54,167 nt of DNA from Bacteroidales bacterium (GCA_028687995.1 JAQTZA010000019.1:1-54167), one strand, 5' to 3'. Numbered from the stretch's first letter, positions 35,351-45,461 are shown. Notes: generated from the sequence alone by a model not told the origin. A program made the numbers and translations.

Positions 35351-37747
35351 TTAATATTTCATCACTTTAACAGTTTGGGTTCCTTTTCCTGAAAAATGCA
35401 AGAAATAGACTCCCTTGTTGAGATTTGCAACGGGAATAGAAAAGCTACCCTCCAATGGCAACGTATAGCTTCCAACGACTTGTCCTGCGACATTGAAAAG
35501 CATTACATCTCTGAAATCAGAAGAATAATTCAATTCGAATGATTGACTCTTCGTAATCACAGTGGTTTGCATCGCTTTCACAGTCTCAACACCTGTATAA
35601 TCCCCTTGAGTTACATTGATATCCATTTTTACGCCTGGCGAAGATATATTTACCCAAGTGCCTCGACCAGTGGTTCCCACAGGTAAAGCTTGAGCAGTAA
35701 GAGTGTAAGTTATAGCACCTGTTTGTGCATCATACGTATTACTTTGAGTCAACCAAGATGGAAGAGGATTCTCCAACGTCCAATCTGCTGGTGCCACAAA
35801 CGAAGAAACGGTAAATGTTTTGCTACCACCCGCCGTTGGAGCTACAAATTCATAACTATCAGGTACAAGATAAGGATACGTTACTGCTAGATTAAATAAC
35901 AATGAAGTGGATTCCCCCACATAATCAGTCGAATTCAATAACAGTCGTCTTCCACTTGAATAATGATTATAGAATACATATCCATTGGATTCTCCACTTT
36001 TCTCAAAAACTTGGGAATACGCACTCAATGAAATACCCGTTTTATTGAAACCATACATTTCGACCATTATGGCGTCTTTGATTTCCAAATAATCGTTGGT
36101 CACATCCAAATCGAGTAGTGAATCGTAGGTTATAAATCCTTTGAATGGCATATTAAAATAACCAGCTTGAGGCTGCGTAACATCTTCGGTTGTACAAGTA
36201 GCTGTAGCTAATATGGTTGAAAAATCTCCTGTTTCATCTACTTTTCGGATTCGGAGTTTAAAGATTGTACCGGCAGGTGCATTAAAAGTACCCAAATTAA
36301 TCCAAAGACTATCTAATAGATAAGGATGAACTGGTTTTTCGAAATAATTAGCAATGCCATCGACTGTTTTATTAGGACCTGTTCCAAACACATAATCTCC
36401 ATCGGTAAATGAGTAATTAGCAATTCCGCCGTTTAAGTCGTAATTGCCAGCACCCACAGTTCCCCAATCGAACACATTTGATCCACCGGATAAGAAAAAT
36501 GAACCACCCGTTGCAGTTCCCCATTTATAGGTGTTCTCATAAGCACCACTTTTTGCTTTTAGGCTTGGCATACCAAAGAAACCAGCAGGATAAGTCACTG
36601 TCGGTGCCACATCTGGCGTCGTGAAGGTTGCCTTTGGATCATGCTGATCTTCAAAAGTCCACATAAATTCTTGAGAATCTTGATTCGAATTATTTTTCCA
36701 AATATCATTTTGAAATGGAGCTCCTAACATCAAATCAGCATTGGCATTATAATAATCGGGCGTGAAACCTAAGTAAAAATAACCCTGCGGTCTGCCGTAT
36801 TTAGCTTGCGGCTTCAATTGACGAACACCTATATTATCCAATCCCATTGAATCTCCATTTTTACCAAAATAGCGAAACGCAATTTTCACAGACTGGCCGA
36901 CATAATTCGCCATCGATGTGTTGAATGTATTCCAAAATGCATTTTGATAATTGATCAGGCTAGCCTCATCATAACGATTTACATAATTGTGAGCATCCCA
37001 TATTTTTGTCCAATTTGCTCCATTATCAGTAGTAATCATAACTTGCATCGTAGTGGTTGGCTTTGTGAAGTTATATTGGATTGTTCCATCAATTCCATAC
37101 TGTATCGCATCGAAGTACATCCAAAAAGGAGAATAATAGAGGTCAAAAGATAGATAATCATTTGGAGCAGGAGTAAATGCTGGAGAAATTAACCATTCAT
37201 CTCTACTCACACTTGCATTGTTATAATTTATCCAAGCGATATTGCTTCCATCGGTAGCAGCACCTCCAACGTTTCTTGCAAACCAAGTCAAGTTGGTAGT
37301 ACCTGCAACATAAGTGTTACCCGTTCGATTTTCTTCAAACCAATTGGTCGGAATCCAATTATGATTGGCCGTATCGGCATACGCCTCGAAACTCTCGTAA
37401 AACGAAGTATCGACAGCAGCTTGTTGCTTCATCAACGGAGAAGTTGACAGATTACGTTGCAGTCTGCTGTCGTCGTTGAAAATCAACTTGCGGGAAATTG
37501 CACCGTCTTTCGATTGCAGCATCTGAAGTTCACTTTTCCCTTTTTGAATAGTTGAAACAACTTTAAAATCGGGACGAACGATCGAAGTTTCTACTCTTTT
37601 AACAGCAGACTTCACCGGTTTGATGAATTTTGCTTGTCGAGTAGTTTGCACATTTCCATTTTTTTCATTTGCGGCATCCAATGAGAAGAAATTTGTCACC
37701 GACATCATAAATGCGATCGACAAAATAAATAGTAGTTTGTTTTTCAT
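35351..37747 (-). CDS. T9SS-secreted protein with choice-of-anchor J (cleaved-adhesin-like) domain
   Basis: The 798-residue protein has a signal peptide (about 1-24). A cleaved-adhesin/choice-of-anchor J jellyroll covers about residues 115-310: it opens with YESFEAYADTANHNWIPTNW and contains DEWLISPAFTPAPNDYLSFD and GDSMGLDNIGVRQL. A second beta-rich part (about 320-600) and an Ig-like stretch follow. A T9SS sorting domain closes the protein (FNVAGQVVGSY, GVYFLHFSG, ending VKVMKY). Domains of this kind bind carbohydrate or protein in gingipain adhesins. It sits in the SusCD operon 14 bp after the DUF4302 gene, so a surface capture role is likely. Confidence 0.8.
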   Translation of the reverse strand: MKNKLLFILSIAFMMSVTNFFSLDAANEKNGNVQTTRQAKFIKPVKSAVKRVETSIVRPDFKVVSTIQKGKSELQMLQSKDGAISRKLIFNDDSRLQRNLSTSPLMKQQAAVDTSFYESFEAYADTANHNWIPTNWFEENRTGNTYVAGTTNLTWFARNVGGAATDGSNIAWINYNNASVSRDEWLISPAFTPAPNDYLSFDLYYSPFWMYFDAIQYGIDGTIQYNFTKPTTTMQVMITTDNGANWTKIWDAHNYVNRYDEASLINYQNAFWNTFNTSMANYVGQSVKIAFRYFGKNGDSMGLDNIGVRQLKPQAKYGRPQGYFYLGFTPDYYNANADLMLGAPFQNDIWKNNSNQDSQEFMWTFEDQHDPKATFTTPDVAPTVTYPAGFFGMPSLKAKSGAYENTYKWGTATGGSFFLSGGSNVFDWGTVGAGNYDLNGGIANYSFTDGDYVFGTGPNKTVDGIANYFEKPVHPYLLDSLWINLGTFNAPAGTIFKLRIRKVDETGDFSTILATATCTTEDVTQPQAGYFNMPFKGFITYDSLLDLDVTNDYLEIKDAIMVEMYGFNKTGISLSAYSQVFEKSGESNGYVFYNHYSSGRRLLLNSTDYVGESTSLLFNLAVTYPYLVPDSYEFVAPTAGGSKTFTVSSFVAPADWTLENPLPSWLTQSNTYDAQTGAITYTLTAQALPVGTTGRGTWVNISSPGVKMDINVTQGDYTGVETVKAMQTTVITKSQSFELNYSSDFRDVMLFNVAGQVVGSYTLPLEGSFSIPVANLNKGVYFLHFSGKGTQTVKVMKY

Positions 37748-37761
37748 AACGTAAAATGTTT

Positions 37762-39027
37762 TTATAATGTGTTAGTCGTAATTGTAAGCCATGTATTTGC
37801 ATCTGATTTTTTCACCAAACGAATTACTTGTGGGTTGATCGGTGAGTCAGTCGTGAGTGTAAATGAGGTTGAAAGCAAATCTGCCATCTCTTTGTATCCA
37901 GCAATGTTTGTATAAAATTTTGCGCCATTACTATCTGCATTTTCAGTATTCATCATCGATATTTCTGCTTTGCCACCGATATTGAAATTCATATCCAAAT
38001 CTCCTTCAAGTTTATTTTTACCTGATGTAAACTGAATAGCCAACACGTGAGATTTTCTCACACTATTGTATTTTATAAATAACTTAATACCAGTTGCTTT
38101 GTATTTTGTCACTAACGACTGTACAAGTAAATCATACGTTGATTGTACAGATGCACTCAATTTTGTTGGATCTACATTCCAAATATTTAGGTTTTTTTCA
38201 AGAAAAGAGCTCAAAGAATCTGGTCCCACAAATTTTAAATCTGGGTTTTCAGTACAAATCAATGCACTTTTGTCTGTATTTAGGGTAAAGGTTTGGAAAC
38301 TCTTTCCATCTAACTCTTGTATAGTATGAAAACGAATTCCAGTTGGTGTTACAATAAAAGGTGCATCTATAGATGTGTTTACATCTGCACCCGATTGTAG
38401 AATGGTAAAAATATGACTGCCACCACCCGAAAAGTTATATTTTTCTGTGATTGACATAGTGAGGCTTGGTGCTCCAAAACCGAATAGAGTCGTATTCATC
38501 GTTTCCAAATCAGTAATGTATTCGTTCCACGTTTTATTTTGCGGAATTTTATTCATCATAATGATGGTTCCACGCTTTTTTCCTTGCAGAGTAATCTGAT
38601 TTGCGCTCGTTTTCAACACGATAAATTCATAATCTCCCTCCAAACCATATCCATTCGGGTTTTCTGGATTAGAAAACTGATGCATTACCTTATTAAAGCT
38701 TGCAAATGAAAGTACTGGACCGTAATCGCCAATCATCGTATAAACGCTACTATCTGAAAGCAACACATTATTTGTCAATTCATTTTTGCAAGACATAAAG
38801 ACTTCGCCCGATGGTTTGAATTTTGCAAAAAGGGTATATCCAGGGCTCGATGGTGTTGCAAAATATTCCATCGCCCAACCGTTTGATGCGCTTTGAAGTG
38901 CAATGGCATCCTCTTTCATAGCAGTAGTCAATCGTTCGGCTGGTGCTGCCGAAAAGATATCTGGTTCTTCGTAATGACATGCAGCCAACGTAAAAAACAA
39001 AAATGCCAAATAAATAATTCTCTTCAT
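37762..39027 (-). CDS. DUF4302-family lipoprotein of the SusCD operon
   Basis: With the start at 39027 (MKRIIYLAFLFFTLAACHYE) it has 421 residues and a lipoprotein signal with Cys17. An upstream in-frame codon at 39057 is less likely because it would displace the signal. The N-terminal segment AAPAERLTTAMKEDAIALQS followed by NGWAMEYF is typical of DUF4302, a Bacteroidetes family usually found beside SusC, SusD and the zinc metallohydrolase lipoprotein. The function is unknown. The anchored, operon-linked protein may be an accessory surface subunit of the importer. The gap to the metallohydrolase gene is 30 bp and to the next gene 14 bp. Confidence 0.82.
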   Translation of the reverse strand: MKRIIYLAFLFFTLAACHYEEPDIFSAAPAERLTTAMKEDAIALQSASNGWAMEYFATPSSPGYTLFAKFKPSGEVFMSCKNELTNNVLLSDSSVYTMIGDYGPVLSFASFNKVMHQFSNPENPNGYGLEGDYEFIVLKTSANQITLQGKKRGTIIMMNKIPQNKTWNEYITDLETMNTTLFGFGAPSLTMSITEKYNFSGGGSHIFTILQSGADVNTSIDAPFIVTPTGIRFHTIQELDGKSFQTFTLNTDKSALICTENPDLKFVGPDSLSSFLEKNLNIWNVDPTKLSASVQSTYDLLVQSLVTKYKATGIKLFIKYNSVRKSHVLAIQFTSGKNKLEGDLDMNFNIGGKAEISMMNTENADSNGAKFYTNIAGYKEMADLLSTSFTLTTDSPINPQVIRLVKKSDANTWLTITTNTL

Positions 39028-39057
39028 ATTCGTGTATCGTAGTAATTTAACGCTCAT

Positions 39058-39984
39058 TTATTTCAGTATCTCATTAATGTTTGCTTCTCTCGCCATAATC
39101 TCAGCACGTAGTTGTACGATATCGAGATTCCACGAGTTTTTCAACCATTTTGTCGCCATATCTAATTTACTTAGAATGACTGCTTTGCCGTTGATTCCAT
39201 CATCGGGAAGTGTGGTTCCAGCTTTATTAATGCCTGGCTTCGAAGCCATATCAAGCAGATTGTTCCAATCAGCATCACTTTTCACCAAGTAGTTGGCAAT
39301 GACCTCCACGAAATCCTCTTTCACTTGACTGCTTGCATACGGAGAAACAAACCCTTGCGAGGCTGCTTCTGAATCACTTTTTGTTTGCCAGCCAAGCGGA
39401 TTGTAATTACCTTTTGAGAATGCAGCAAACTCAATGGGGTAATTCTTCTTTTGATGCAATATATGGGCAAATTCGTGGTGCATCGTTTTGAAATAATACT
39501 CATTCAACATCGCAATATCATTCGGATTCAAATCATTACAGCTGTAAAGAGTTACTTTGATACCGCCCTCTGCAGTTCCCAACAGAATGGTTCCCGATAC
39601 AGGATTATAAGCAGGTGAACCAATTAGATGGATGATTTTTGGACCATTCTCTCTCAAGAATTCTTGACCAACAACAGCAGCATAAGCGTCGAACCATAGG
39701 TACTTTACAAGTTTTGCCATGTCTTTCGCCTTTGGCAACGAAACGGGCACGAGATTGTAACTCATATCTGAACCTACATCCTGTAATTTATATCTGAAAT
39801 CAAGATTATAAGGTTGCAAATAAGACTCTTTCAACCAGTTATCAAAATCGTAGGTCACAGAGTTTTGATCCAACGAATCCACTGTACTAAAAATTGACGG
39901 CCCCAATGTTTCCTCTTTCGTACACGACGATGAGATGACACCTAATAGTGGGATGACAAGTAAAATGATGATTAATTTTCTCAT
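39058..39984 (-). CDS. Substrate import-associated zinc metallohydrolase lipoprotein
   Basis: The 308-residue protein has a lipoprotein signal with Cys21 (VISSSCTKEE). The metal site is HExxHxxH: His170, Glu171, His174 and His177 (HHEFAHILHQ). Bacteroidetes lipoproteins of this type encoded next to SusC/SusD form a recognised group (TIGR04549, as I recall it). The motif suggests a zincin-type peptidase or related hydrolase acting at the cell surface on the imported ligand, with cleavage close to the SusCD pore. A downstream acidic third ligand or Met-turn was not identified with certainty. It lies 45 bp after the SusD gene. Confidence 0.85.
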   Translation of the reverse strand: MRKLIIILLVIPLLGVISSSCTKEETLGPSIFSTVDSLDQNSVTYDFDNWLKESYLQPYNLDFRYKLQDVGSDMSYNLVPVSLPKAKDMAKLVKYLWFDAYAAVVGQEFLRENGPKIIHLIGSPAYNPVSGTILLGTAEGGIKVTLYSCNDLNPNDIAMLNEYYFKTMHHEFAHILHQKKNYPIEFAAFSKGNYNPLGWQTKSDSEAASQGFVSPYASSQVKEDFVEVIANYLVKSDADWNNLLDMASKPGINKAGTTLPDDGINGKAVILSKLDMATKWLKNSWNLDIVQLRAEIMAREANINEILK

Positions 39985-40029
39985 ATTTGGATTGATGATT
40001 CTTTTATAAATAGTGGTAGTTCTTTGTTT

Positions 40030-41634
40030 CTATTTCTCTAATCTAGTGGCTTGATCTTGGAAATGAGACACTTTTGTCGGATTTGCATCCATGCCCGCAC
40101 TAATTACCTCTTGTGGAATCTGAATAGCACGGCGTGGATCATTGAAAGTAAGCGTTTCTACTTGAGTGCGCCCAATTGAATGAGTAAATTCGATGCCATA
40201 TCGTTTTAAATCGAACCAGCGATTTCCATCAAAAATGGTTTCGATGCGACGGAAGTGCAACACGCACTGAATGTATGGGTTTTGATCTGGTGTCACCACG
40301 AATGCCGAACTAACTTTATCAGCATTCAACTTGTTGTAAAAAATAGGATTTGCTGGCACGTAGAAACTCTTTATAGCAACATCGGTCAAAGTGCTTGTCG
40401 CCAAATGCGATTGATTCCACACCTGTAAATCGGCAACGGCTTCTGCCGTTCTATTGAGGTAAATTAACGCTTCGGCACGACAAAGAAGTGTTTCATCTGC
40501 TGTAAATTCGGCACGTACAATGTGAGCAAATCCAATTCCAGCAATTTTATCGGTGTATTCGAACATCTCTACACATTTGGGTAGAAAAACACCATAATCT
40601 TGACTTTGAACAATGTATAGTTTACCTTTGAAAGCTTGCAGATAACCACTCCATGTAGGTCCTGAACCATAGATTGAACCCTTCAATGCGTTTCCATTGT
40701 GTCCATAACGCGTACCAAATATTCGATAAAATACAGAAGAAGTCGGCAAAACGAGTAAATTACAAGGTGCTTGTGCATCAATGTAAGCATACCCAACAGC
40801 AGATGGATTGTCATACGATGGCGACCAATCACGCATGATTGAAGCTGGATTGACACCAAGTACATCATCGGCATATTTCACGACATTCGCATAATCTCTT
40901 TTGTAGAGATAGAAACGAGCAGCAAAAGCCGCTGCAGCTTTTTTATTGAAGTGGTATTTGGTCACTTTGTAATTTGCATCGTTAATCAATTTATAGCCAT
41001 CTTCAATGTCTTTCGCTATTTTAGTATAAACGGAAGTTACTGACTCACGAGAATAATCAACCAATACTGTAGTTTCGGGTTTTGTGGCGTAAGGAATTCC
41101 TAAATCCAGCAGACTTGCCACCGAATCCTTATAGGTTTGGCAGAAAATATTGACCAACACAAAATGATTATACGCGCGACAAATCAGCGCTTCACCTCTT
41201 TGAGCTTGCATATTTGTAGTCTTGGTCGAGGCTTCTAGTTCCTCAATAGCTACAAGTGCGTGGTTGGCAGCTGCAATTGCCTGATAGGCATTTTGCCAAA
41301 TATATGACGGGCTATCTTGTTGAGTGGATGAAGTAGCTGGCTCCCATGCAAAGTATTGGTCGTCGATGCGATTAAAACTTGGCAAATTAAAGTATTGTCC
41401 GTTTGAATTTGGAGCGTTATTATCCACAAAATTATCAGAACTTAGTTCAGCCAATTTCGCATAATTTGCTTTTGGATAGGCAGAAACAAGCAATTGGGTA
41501 ATTTTTTTCTCAGAATCCAACACTGTTCTGTTATCGGCCGAAGTTTCTAAAAAATTATCGCAAGAGGTTGTTGCAAGAGTTAAAACGACCAAGCAAGTCA
41601 ACAGGAAATTTGAATATTTCATTTCTATTTTCAT
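40030..41634 (-). CDS. SusD/RagB-family surface lipoprotein
   Basis: The 534-residue protein has a lipoprotein signal (LTLATTSCDNF). A start at 41622 (MKYSN) is an alternative. The helical TPR-like scaffold of the family is visible in YIWQNAYQAIAAANHALVA, AQRGEALICRAYNHFVLVNI and ETLLCRAEALIYLNRTAEA. The usual C-terminal ending with RRIETIFDGNRWFDLKRYG is also present. It forms the lid over the SusC pore and captures ligand outside. It is coded 37 bp behind SusC. No feature reveals the ligand, and no glycoside hydrolase is in the operon. Confidence 0.94.
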   Translation of the reverse strand: MKIEMKYSNFLLTCLVVLTLATTSCDNFLETSADNRTVLDSEKKITQLLVSAYPKANYAKLAELSSDNFVDNNAPNSNGQYFNLPSFNRIDDQYFAWEPATSSTQQDSPSYIWQNAYQAIAAANHALVAIEELEASTKTTNMQAQRGEALICRAYNHFVLVNIFCQTYKDSVASLLDLGIPYATKPETTVLVDYSRESVTSVYTKIAKDIEDGYKLINDANYKVTKYHFNKKAAAAFAARFYLYKRDYANVVKYADDVLGVNPASIMRDWSPSYDNPSAVGYAYIDAQAPCNLLVLPTSSVFYRIFGTRYGHNGNALKGSIYGSGPTWSGYLQAFKGKLYIVQSQDYGVFLPKCVEMFEYTDKIAGIGFAHIVRAEFTADETLLCRAEALIYLNRTAEAVADLQVWNQSHLATSTLTDVAIKSFYVPANPIFYNKLNADKVSSAFVVTPDQNPYIQCVLHFRRIETIFDGNRWFDLKRYGIEFTHSIGRTQVETLTFNDPRRAIQIPQEVISAGMDANPTKVSHFQDQATRLEK

Positions 41635-41671
41635 TCTTTTTACAAATCAATTCGTTACCAATCGCAGAAAG

Positions 41672-44600
41672 TTAAATTCCAAATCTTAGCGTCAACGTAA
41701 ATTGACGTGGTACTGGTGCGGAGACACCGCCACTATTGAAAAACTCAGGATCTTGTCCATTCAGTTTCTTATCCGAATAGAGCAATACCAAATTTGTAGC
41801 TTGCACTTTCAACTGAAGTGAATTGACACTCAATAGCTTCAGTACATTGTGTGGCATATCGTACGACAACGAAACCTCCTTCAATCGAATAAATCCACCA
41901 TCTGCAACTCGTTCGGTAGAATAGTTGTAGGCATTGTAAGCATACGAAAGCTGATTGTCGTTGTAGAATTGTCGACGACTAGCGATCACCGGAATATTGG
42001 TAAATGCTTCGTCACCAGGTAATTCCCAGCGATTTTTAAACTCTTTTGGCATAGAAGATAAATCTGAATAATGTGCGCTAAACACTGGATCTAAGCGAAC
42101 CTTATTCCCAAATGAATAGGTAATAAAAGCATTCAATTTAAATCTTTTTACGGTAAAAGCATTTCCAAAACTACCCGTAATCGTTGGGTCTGTAGGACCT
42201 TCGTATTTTAAGAATCCAAGTTTTTCAAATTCTTGAAAATTAATATCAGTTACCGTTTTCACTCCATCTTGATTGATAAAAGTTGGAAGTCCTTCGCTGT
42301 TTAATCCATCAAATGGAATAGAGAATAGAGCACGAACCGGATATCCTTTTTGTGCGTATCCCGAACCAGAAACTAATTCAATTACATTGGAACGAGAATC
42401 GAGTTTAGTAATCTCATTTTTCGATTTAGAGAAGATAAAGTCTGATGTCCAACTGAAATTCTTTGTCGTAATATTTTTGGTCGAAAGTGTAAATTCTGTT
42501 CCCGATGATTTCATCGAAGCTACGTTGGCATATTTCGCAATCTCGCCACCCACTCCTTGCGTATAAACCAAACCTATCAAATCAAAATTCTGGCGGGTGT
42601 AGTAATCTGCTTCAATATTGATTTTATTATTGAAAAATCCAATGGCAGTTCCAGCATTAAACTCGTGCTTTTTCTCGTAAGTCAATTGGCTATTTTCAAG
42701 GCCATCAATGTAGATTCCCGACTCTGTGACACTAGCTGTTGGTCCCCAAGTGTTGAAGCTTTTGAAAACGGGCAACGAATTGGTGACGAAACTTGGACCG
42801 CCATCAGCTGTCAAAGAATAAGAGGTTTTCAGCGTAAAAAAAGAGATTGTGGGAGCCAAAAGAGTGGCAAACCATTTCTCTTCACTCACTTTCCAAGCAC
42901 TTGATAAATTCCAAGTAGGCAACCAACGGGCAGTACGAGATTTACCAAGTTTATTAGAACCTTCGTAACGAGCTGTACCATTCAAGGTATATTTTCCTTT
43001 ATAAGAATAAGTGCTTGAATTGAAGAATGCAACATTTCTACTGCGAGTCCAATCGTTTGAGTAATACTGTGTATTTTCCTCTTTTCCTTGTTTGAAAGCA
43101 TTGTAATCGTAGAAAGGAGTTCCTCCATTATCATACTGAAATCCCCAACCGCGTGCCCACGTTCTATTCCGATCAATTGAGCTATTTTCGGCACCTGCAA
43201 AAATGCTCAGGATATGCGCTTCGGCAATTTCAGTATTATAGTTCATCGTTGCTCTGAAATCGACTCCTCGCATCGAATAGGCTGTTTTGTCGTAGATTCC
43301 TCCTTCGGGCAAAATGCTGATGGGCAAAGAGCCTGGGATATCGGGATCGGTATAAAGCAGCGGATTATTTTCGCTAATAGTAGCATCTTCGGGATAAACC
43401 CCAGCACGATAGGCATTGGCCTGATTCGATTGATCTTTGATATTGTGCTCTTGTGTTGACGCCTGATATTTCACAGCTGTCAATCCGGTCACTTCTAATC
43501 CACGAAGCGGTTTCCAGTTCAACTCACTTTGGAATTTTATGTCTGCCACATTCAAATCGATATAATTGTTATCCAACTCTTTGAAAATATTGAAATCGGC
43601 ATAATTGCGTCTGTAAAAGGCATTTGGATCTAAGGTACGCGAAGTATTAAGCGCAAAACTATATGGATTGATATCGAACTCACGTTTTACTTGTCCACTT
43701 ACAACATCAATCTCTTGACTCAACGTTCCTGGCGCTTGTTGTTTACGATACGATCCGCTTGTCAACAAATTAACCGTTAAGCTTTTCGACACTAGGTATG
43801 AGCCATTCATATTGGCCGTGTATCGCTCTACTGAACTGGCTTTTGTCCAACCCTGATCGTTAAACATCGACAACGAAGTATAGAATTTTGCCTTATCAGA
43901 ACCAGATGAAATACTTACAGCATGATTTTGTGTAACATTTTGATTAAACAACAACTTAAACCAATCTGTATTGCGAAATTCGGCTTCTCTCAAATAGCTA
44001 TTCTTTGCTGCATCTGAATTTTCTAATCCATAACCACCGTTTTGATATTGATTAATCAATTGATACATTTTACCATAGACACCTGTATTCGACGAACCTC
44101 TCAAAGTGGTAAATTCGAGCCAACCTTTCCGATCCATCTCTTGGTAGATGCCCATTTGTTGCTGTGAATTGGAAATATTAAAATCGGAATAATTCGGGAT
44201 CATGCGAGATGTAAATTCACCCGTATAGCTTATTTTACTTGCTCCAGCTTTTCCTTTTTTAGTTGTAATAACAATCACACCAGCCATGGCTCTTGCACCA
44301 TAAATCGATGTTGCTGATCCATCTTTCAGAATCTGAAAACTCTCTATGTCATCTGAATTGATTCCTGCAATGGCAGACGAAATGAGTGTTTCAGCATTTC
44401 CCGACGAGAGATCATCGCTCGACACATCAATTGCATCTTCTTGCACCACACCATCTACAACCCACAATGGTTTTGAGTTTCCATAAATGGAGGTTGCACC
44501 CCGCACTCTGATTTTGGGAGCTGTACCAAAAGTACCCGAAACGTTTTGCACCGATACACCTGCAGCACGTCCTTCTAAGGCACGGCTCACATCGGTTACA

Positions 44601-44995
44601 CCATCAATTTTGGTCTTTTCGGCATCCAATTTATTTGTTGCTCCAGTAAAAATTCGTTTATCAACTTTCATCATACCGGTCACAACTACCTCTTCCAATT
44701 GCTTGGTGTCAGCAAGTAGCTTAATCTTCATTGTGGATTTCGGCTCAAGCTCCTGCGCTTGCATTCCGATATAGGAAACAACAATTTTCTTCCCTGAAGC
44801 CGGGATATTTAATTGAAATCGTCCATCAATATCGGTAACTGTACCCACTTGTCGATTTTCCTTTACAACAATGGTAGCACCAATAATGGGTTCACCATTT
44901 TCATCATGCACCAGACCCGATATTTTGGTTGTTTGAGCAAACAAAACCGTTAAGCTGAAAAATAGGTAGGTAAGTAAAAGAGTAACTTTTTTCAT
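41672..44995 (-). CDS. SusC/RagA-family TonB-linked outer-membrane transporter
   Basis: The 1107-residue protein has a signal peptide (LFAQ-TT) and a CarboxypepD_reg-like domain (about 22-105, SGLVHDENGEPIIGATIVV). The TonB box region (KQLEEVVVTGM) is near residue 109. The SusC plug has the family motif SATSIYGARAMAGVIVITTKKG (here as DGSATSIYGARAMAGV and VIVITTKKG), and a large barrel follows. There is no STN signalling domain, so it is not expected to drive an anti-sigma/ECF pair directly. It is the first gene of a seven-gene operon. The region upstream has no housekeeping-type promoter but holds direct repeats, so a dedicated activator is likely. With SusD it makes a pedal-bin importer. 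Confidence 0.95.
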   Translation of the reverse strand: MKKVTLLLTYLFFSLTVLFAQTTKISGLVHDENGEPIIGATIVVKENRQVGTVTDIDGRFQLNIPASGKKIVVSYIGMQAQELEPKSTMKIKLLADTKQLEEVVVTGMMKVDKRIFTGATNKLDAEKTKIDGVTDVSRALEGRAAGVSVQNVSGTFGTAPKIRVRGATSIYGNSKPLWVVDGVVQEDAIDVSSDDLSSGNAETLISSAIAGINSDDIESFQILKDGSATSIYGARAMAGVIVITTKKGKAGASKISYTGEFTSRMIPNYSDFNISNSQQQMGIYQEMDRKGWLEFTTLRGSSNTGVYGKMYQLINQYQNGGYGLENSDAAKNSYLREAEFRNTDWFKLLFNQNVTQNHAVSISSGSDKAKFYTSLSMFNDQGWTKASSVERYTANMNGSYLVSKSLTVNLLTSGSYRKQQAPGTLSQEIDVVSGQVKREFDINPYSFALNTSRTLDPNAFYRRNYADFNIFKELDNNYIDLNVADIKFQSELNWKPLRGLEVTGLTAVKYQASTQEHNIKDQSNQANAYRAGVYPEDATISENNPLLYTDPDIPGSLPISILPEGGIYDKTAYSMRGVDFRATMNYNTEIAEAHILSIFAGAENSSIDRNRTWARGWGFQYDNGGTPFYDYNAFKQGKEENTQYYSNDWTRSRNVAFFNSSTYSYKGKYTLNGTARYEGSNKLGKSRTARWLPTWNLSSAWKVSEEKWFATLLAPTISFFTLKTSYSLTADGGPSFVTNSLPVFKSFNTWGPTASVTESGIYIDGLENSQLTYEKKHEFNAGTAIGFFNNKINIEADYYTRQNFDLIGLVYTQGVGGEIAKYANVASMKSSGTEFTLSTKNITTKNFSWTSDFIFSKSKNEITKLDSRSNVIELVSGSGYAQKGYPVRALFSIPFDGLNSEGLPTFINQDGVKTVTDINFQEFEKLGFLKYEGPTDPTITGSFGNAFTVKRFKLNAFITYSFGNKVRLDPVFSAHYSDLSSMPKEFKNRWELPGDEAFTNIPVIASRRQFYNDNQLSYAYNAYNYSTERVADGGFIRLKEVSLSYDMPHNVLKLLSVNSLQLKVQATNLVLLYSDKKLNGQDPEFFNSGGVSAPVPRQFTLTLRFGI

Positions 44996-45010
44996 AAAGA
45001 GTATTCGAAG

Positions 45011-45065
45011 TATTATCTATTTGGAAATCTGAAATAAAAACTATAATAAAATATTATCTGTTTGG
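45011..45065. repeat. Two direct repeats TATTATCTRTTTGG in the SusC leader
   Basis: TATTATCTATTTGG (45011-45024) and TATTATCTGTTTGG (45052-45065) differ at one position and are 41 bp apart, about four helical turns. They lie 15 and 56 bp upstream of the SusC start codon. They could be paired sites for an activator or repressor, or part of the mRNA leader. Confidence 0.5.
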
Positions 45066-45133
45066 GAGTAAGATTAAAATAATGTCGTTTCACAGATAAA
45101 TCTATACAGAAGTAGGACAATAAAATAAAAAAA

Positions 45134-45155
45134 ATGATGACAAAATGATGACAAA
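45134..45155. repeat. Tandem 11-bp repeat ATGATGACAAA
   Basis: Two adjacent perfect copies (45134-45144 and 45145-45155), one helical turn apart, lie about 140 bp upstream of the SusC start. The one-turn spacing would suit a two-subunit regulator binding one face of the DNA. Confidence 0.5.
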
Positions 45156-45427
45156 AAAAAGATATAATTCACGTTAACTATTCACTTTCAACATATTAAA
45201 TCACTTATTTTATCTTCCTTTTATAAAAAAATAAAAACTTTAAATCAGTCTACAAATGAAAAAATTGACAATATAGTATATAGCAACATGAATTGGCAAA
45301 TTTAGATAATTAAGTACGGGTAAGAAATACACAAAATGCGCAAAAACTTGCACAAAATGACACTCAATTTGAAATGGGTGGGTAAACAAATCGTAAACGA
45401 GGCGAGCTTTTCGAAAAATAGTAGCAT

Positions 45428-45461
45428 AAAAAAAGCCATTGGATTTTACTCCAATGGCTTT
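45428..45461 (-). terminator. Rho-independent terminator of the pyrG-yidC operon
   Basis: On the minus strand an 11-bp stem (arms 45451-45461 and 45432-45442, 8-nt loop) is followed by a run of T residues to 45428. It begins 25 bp past the yidC stop. Confidence 0.88.
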
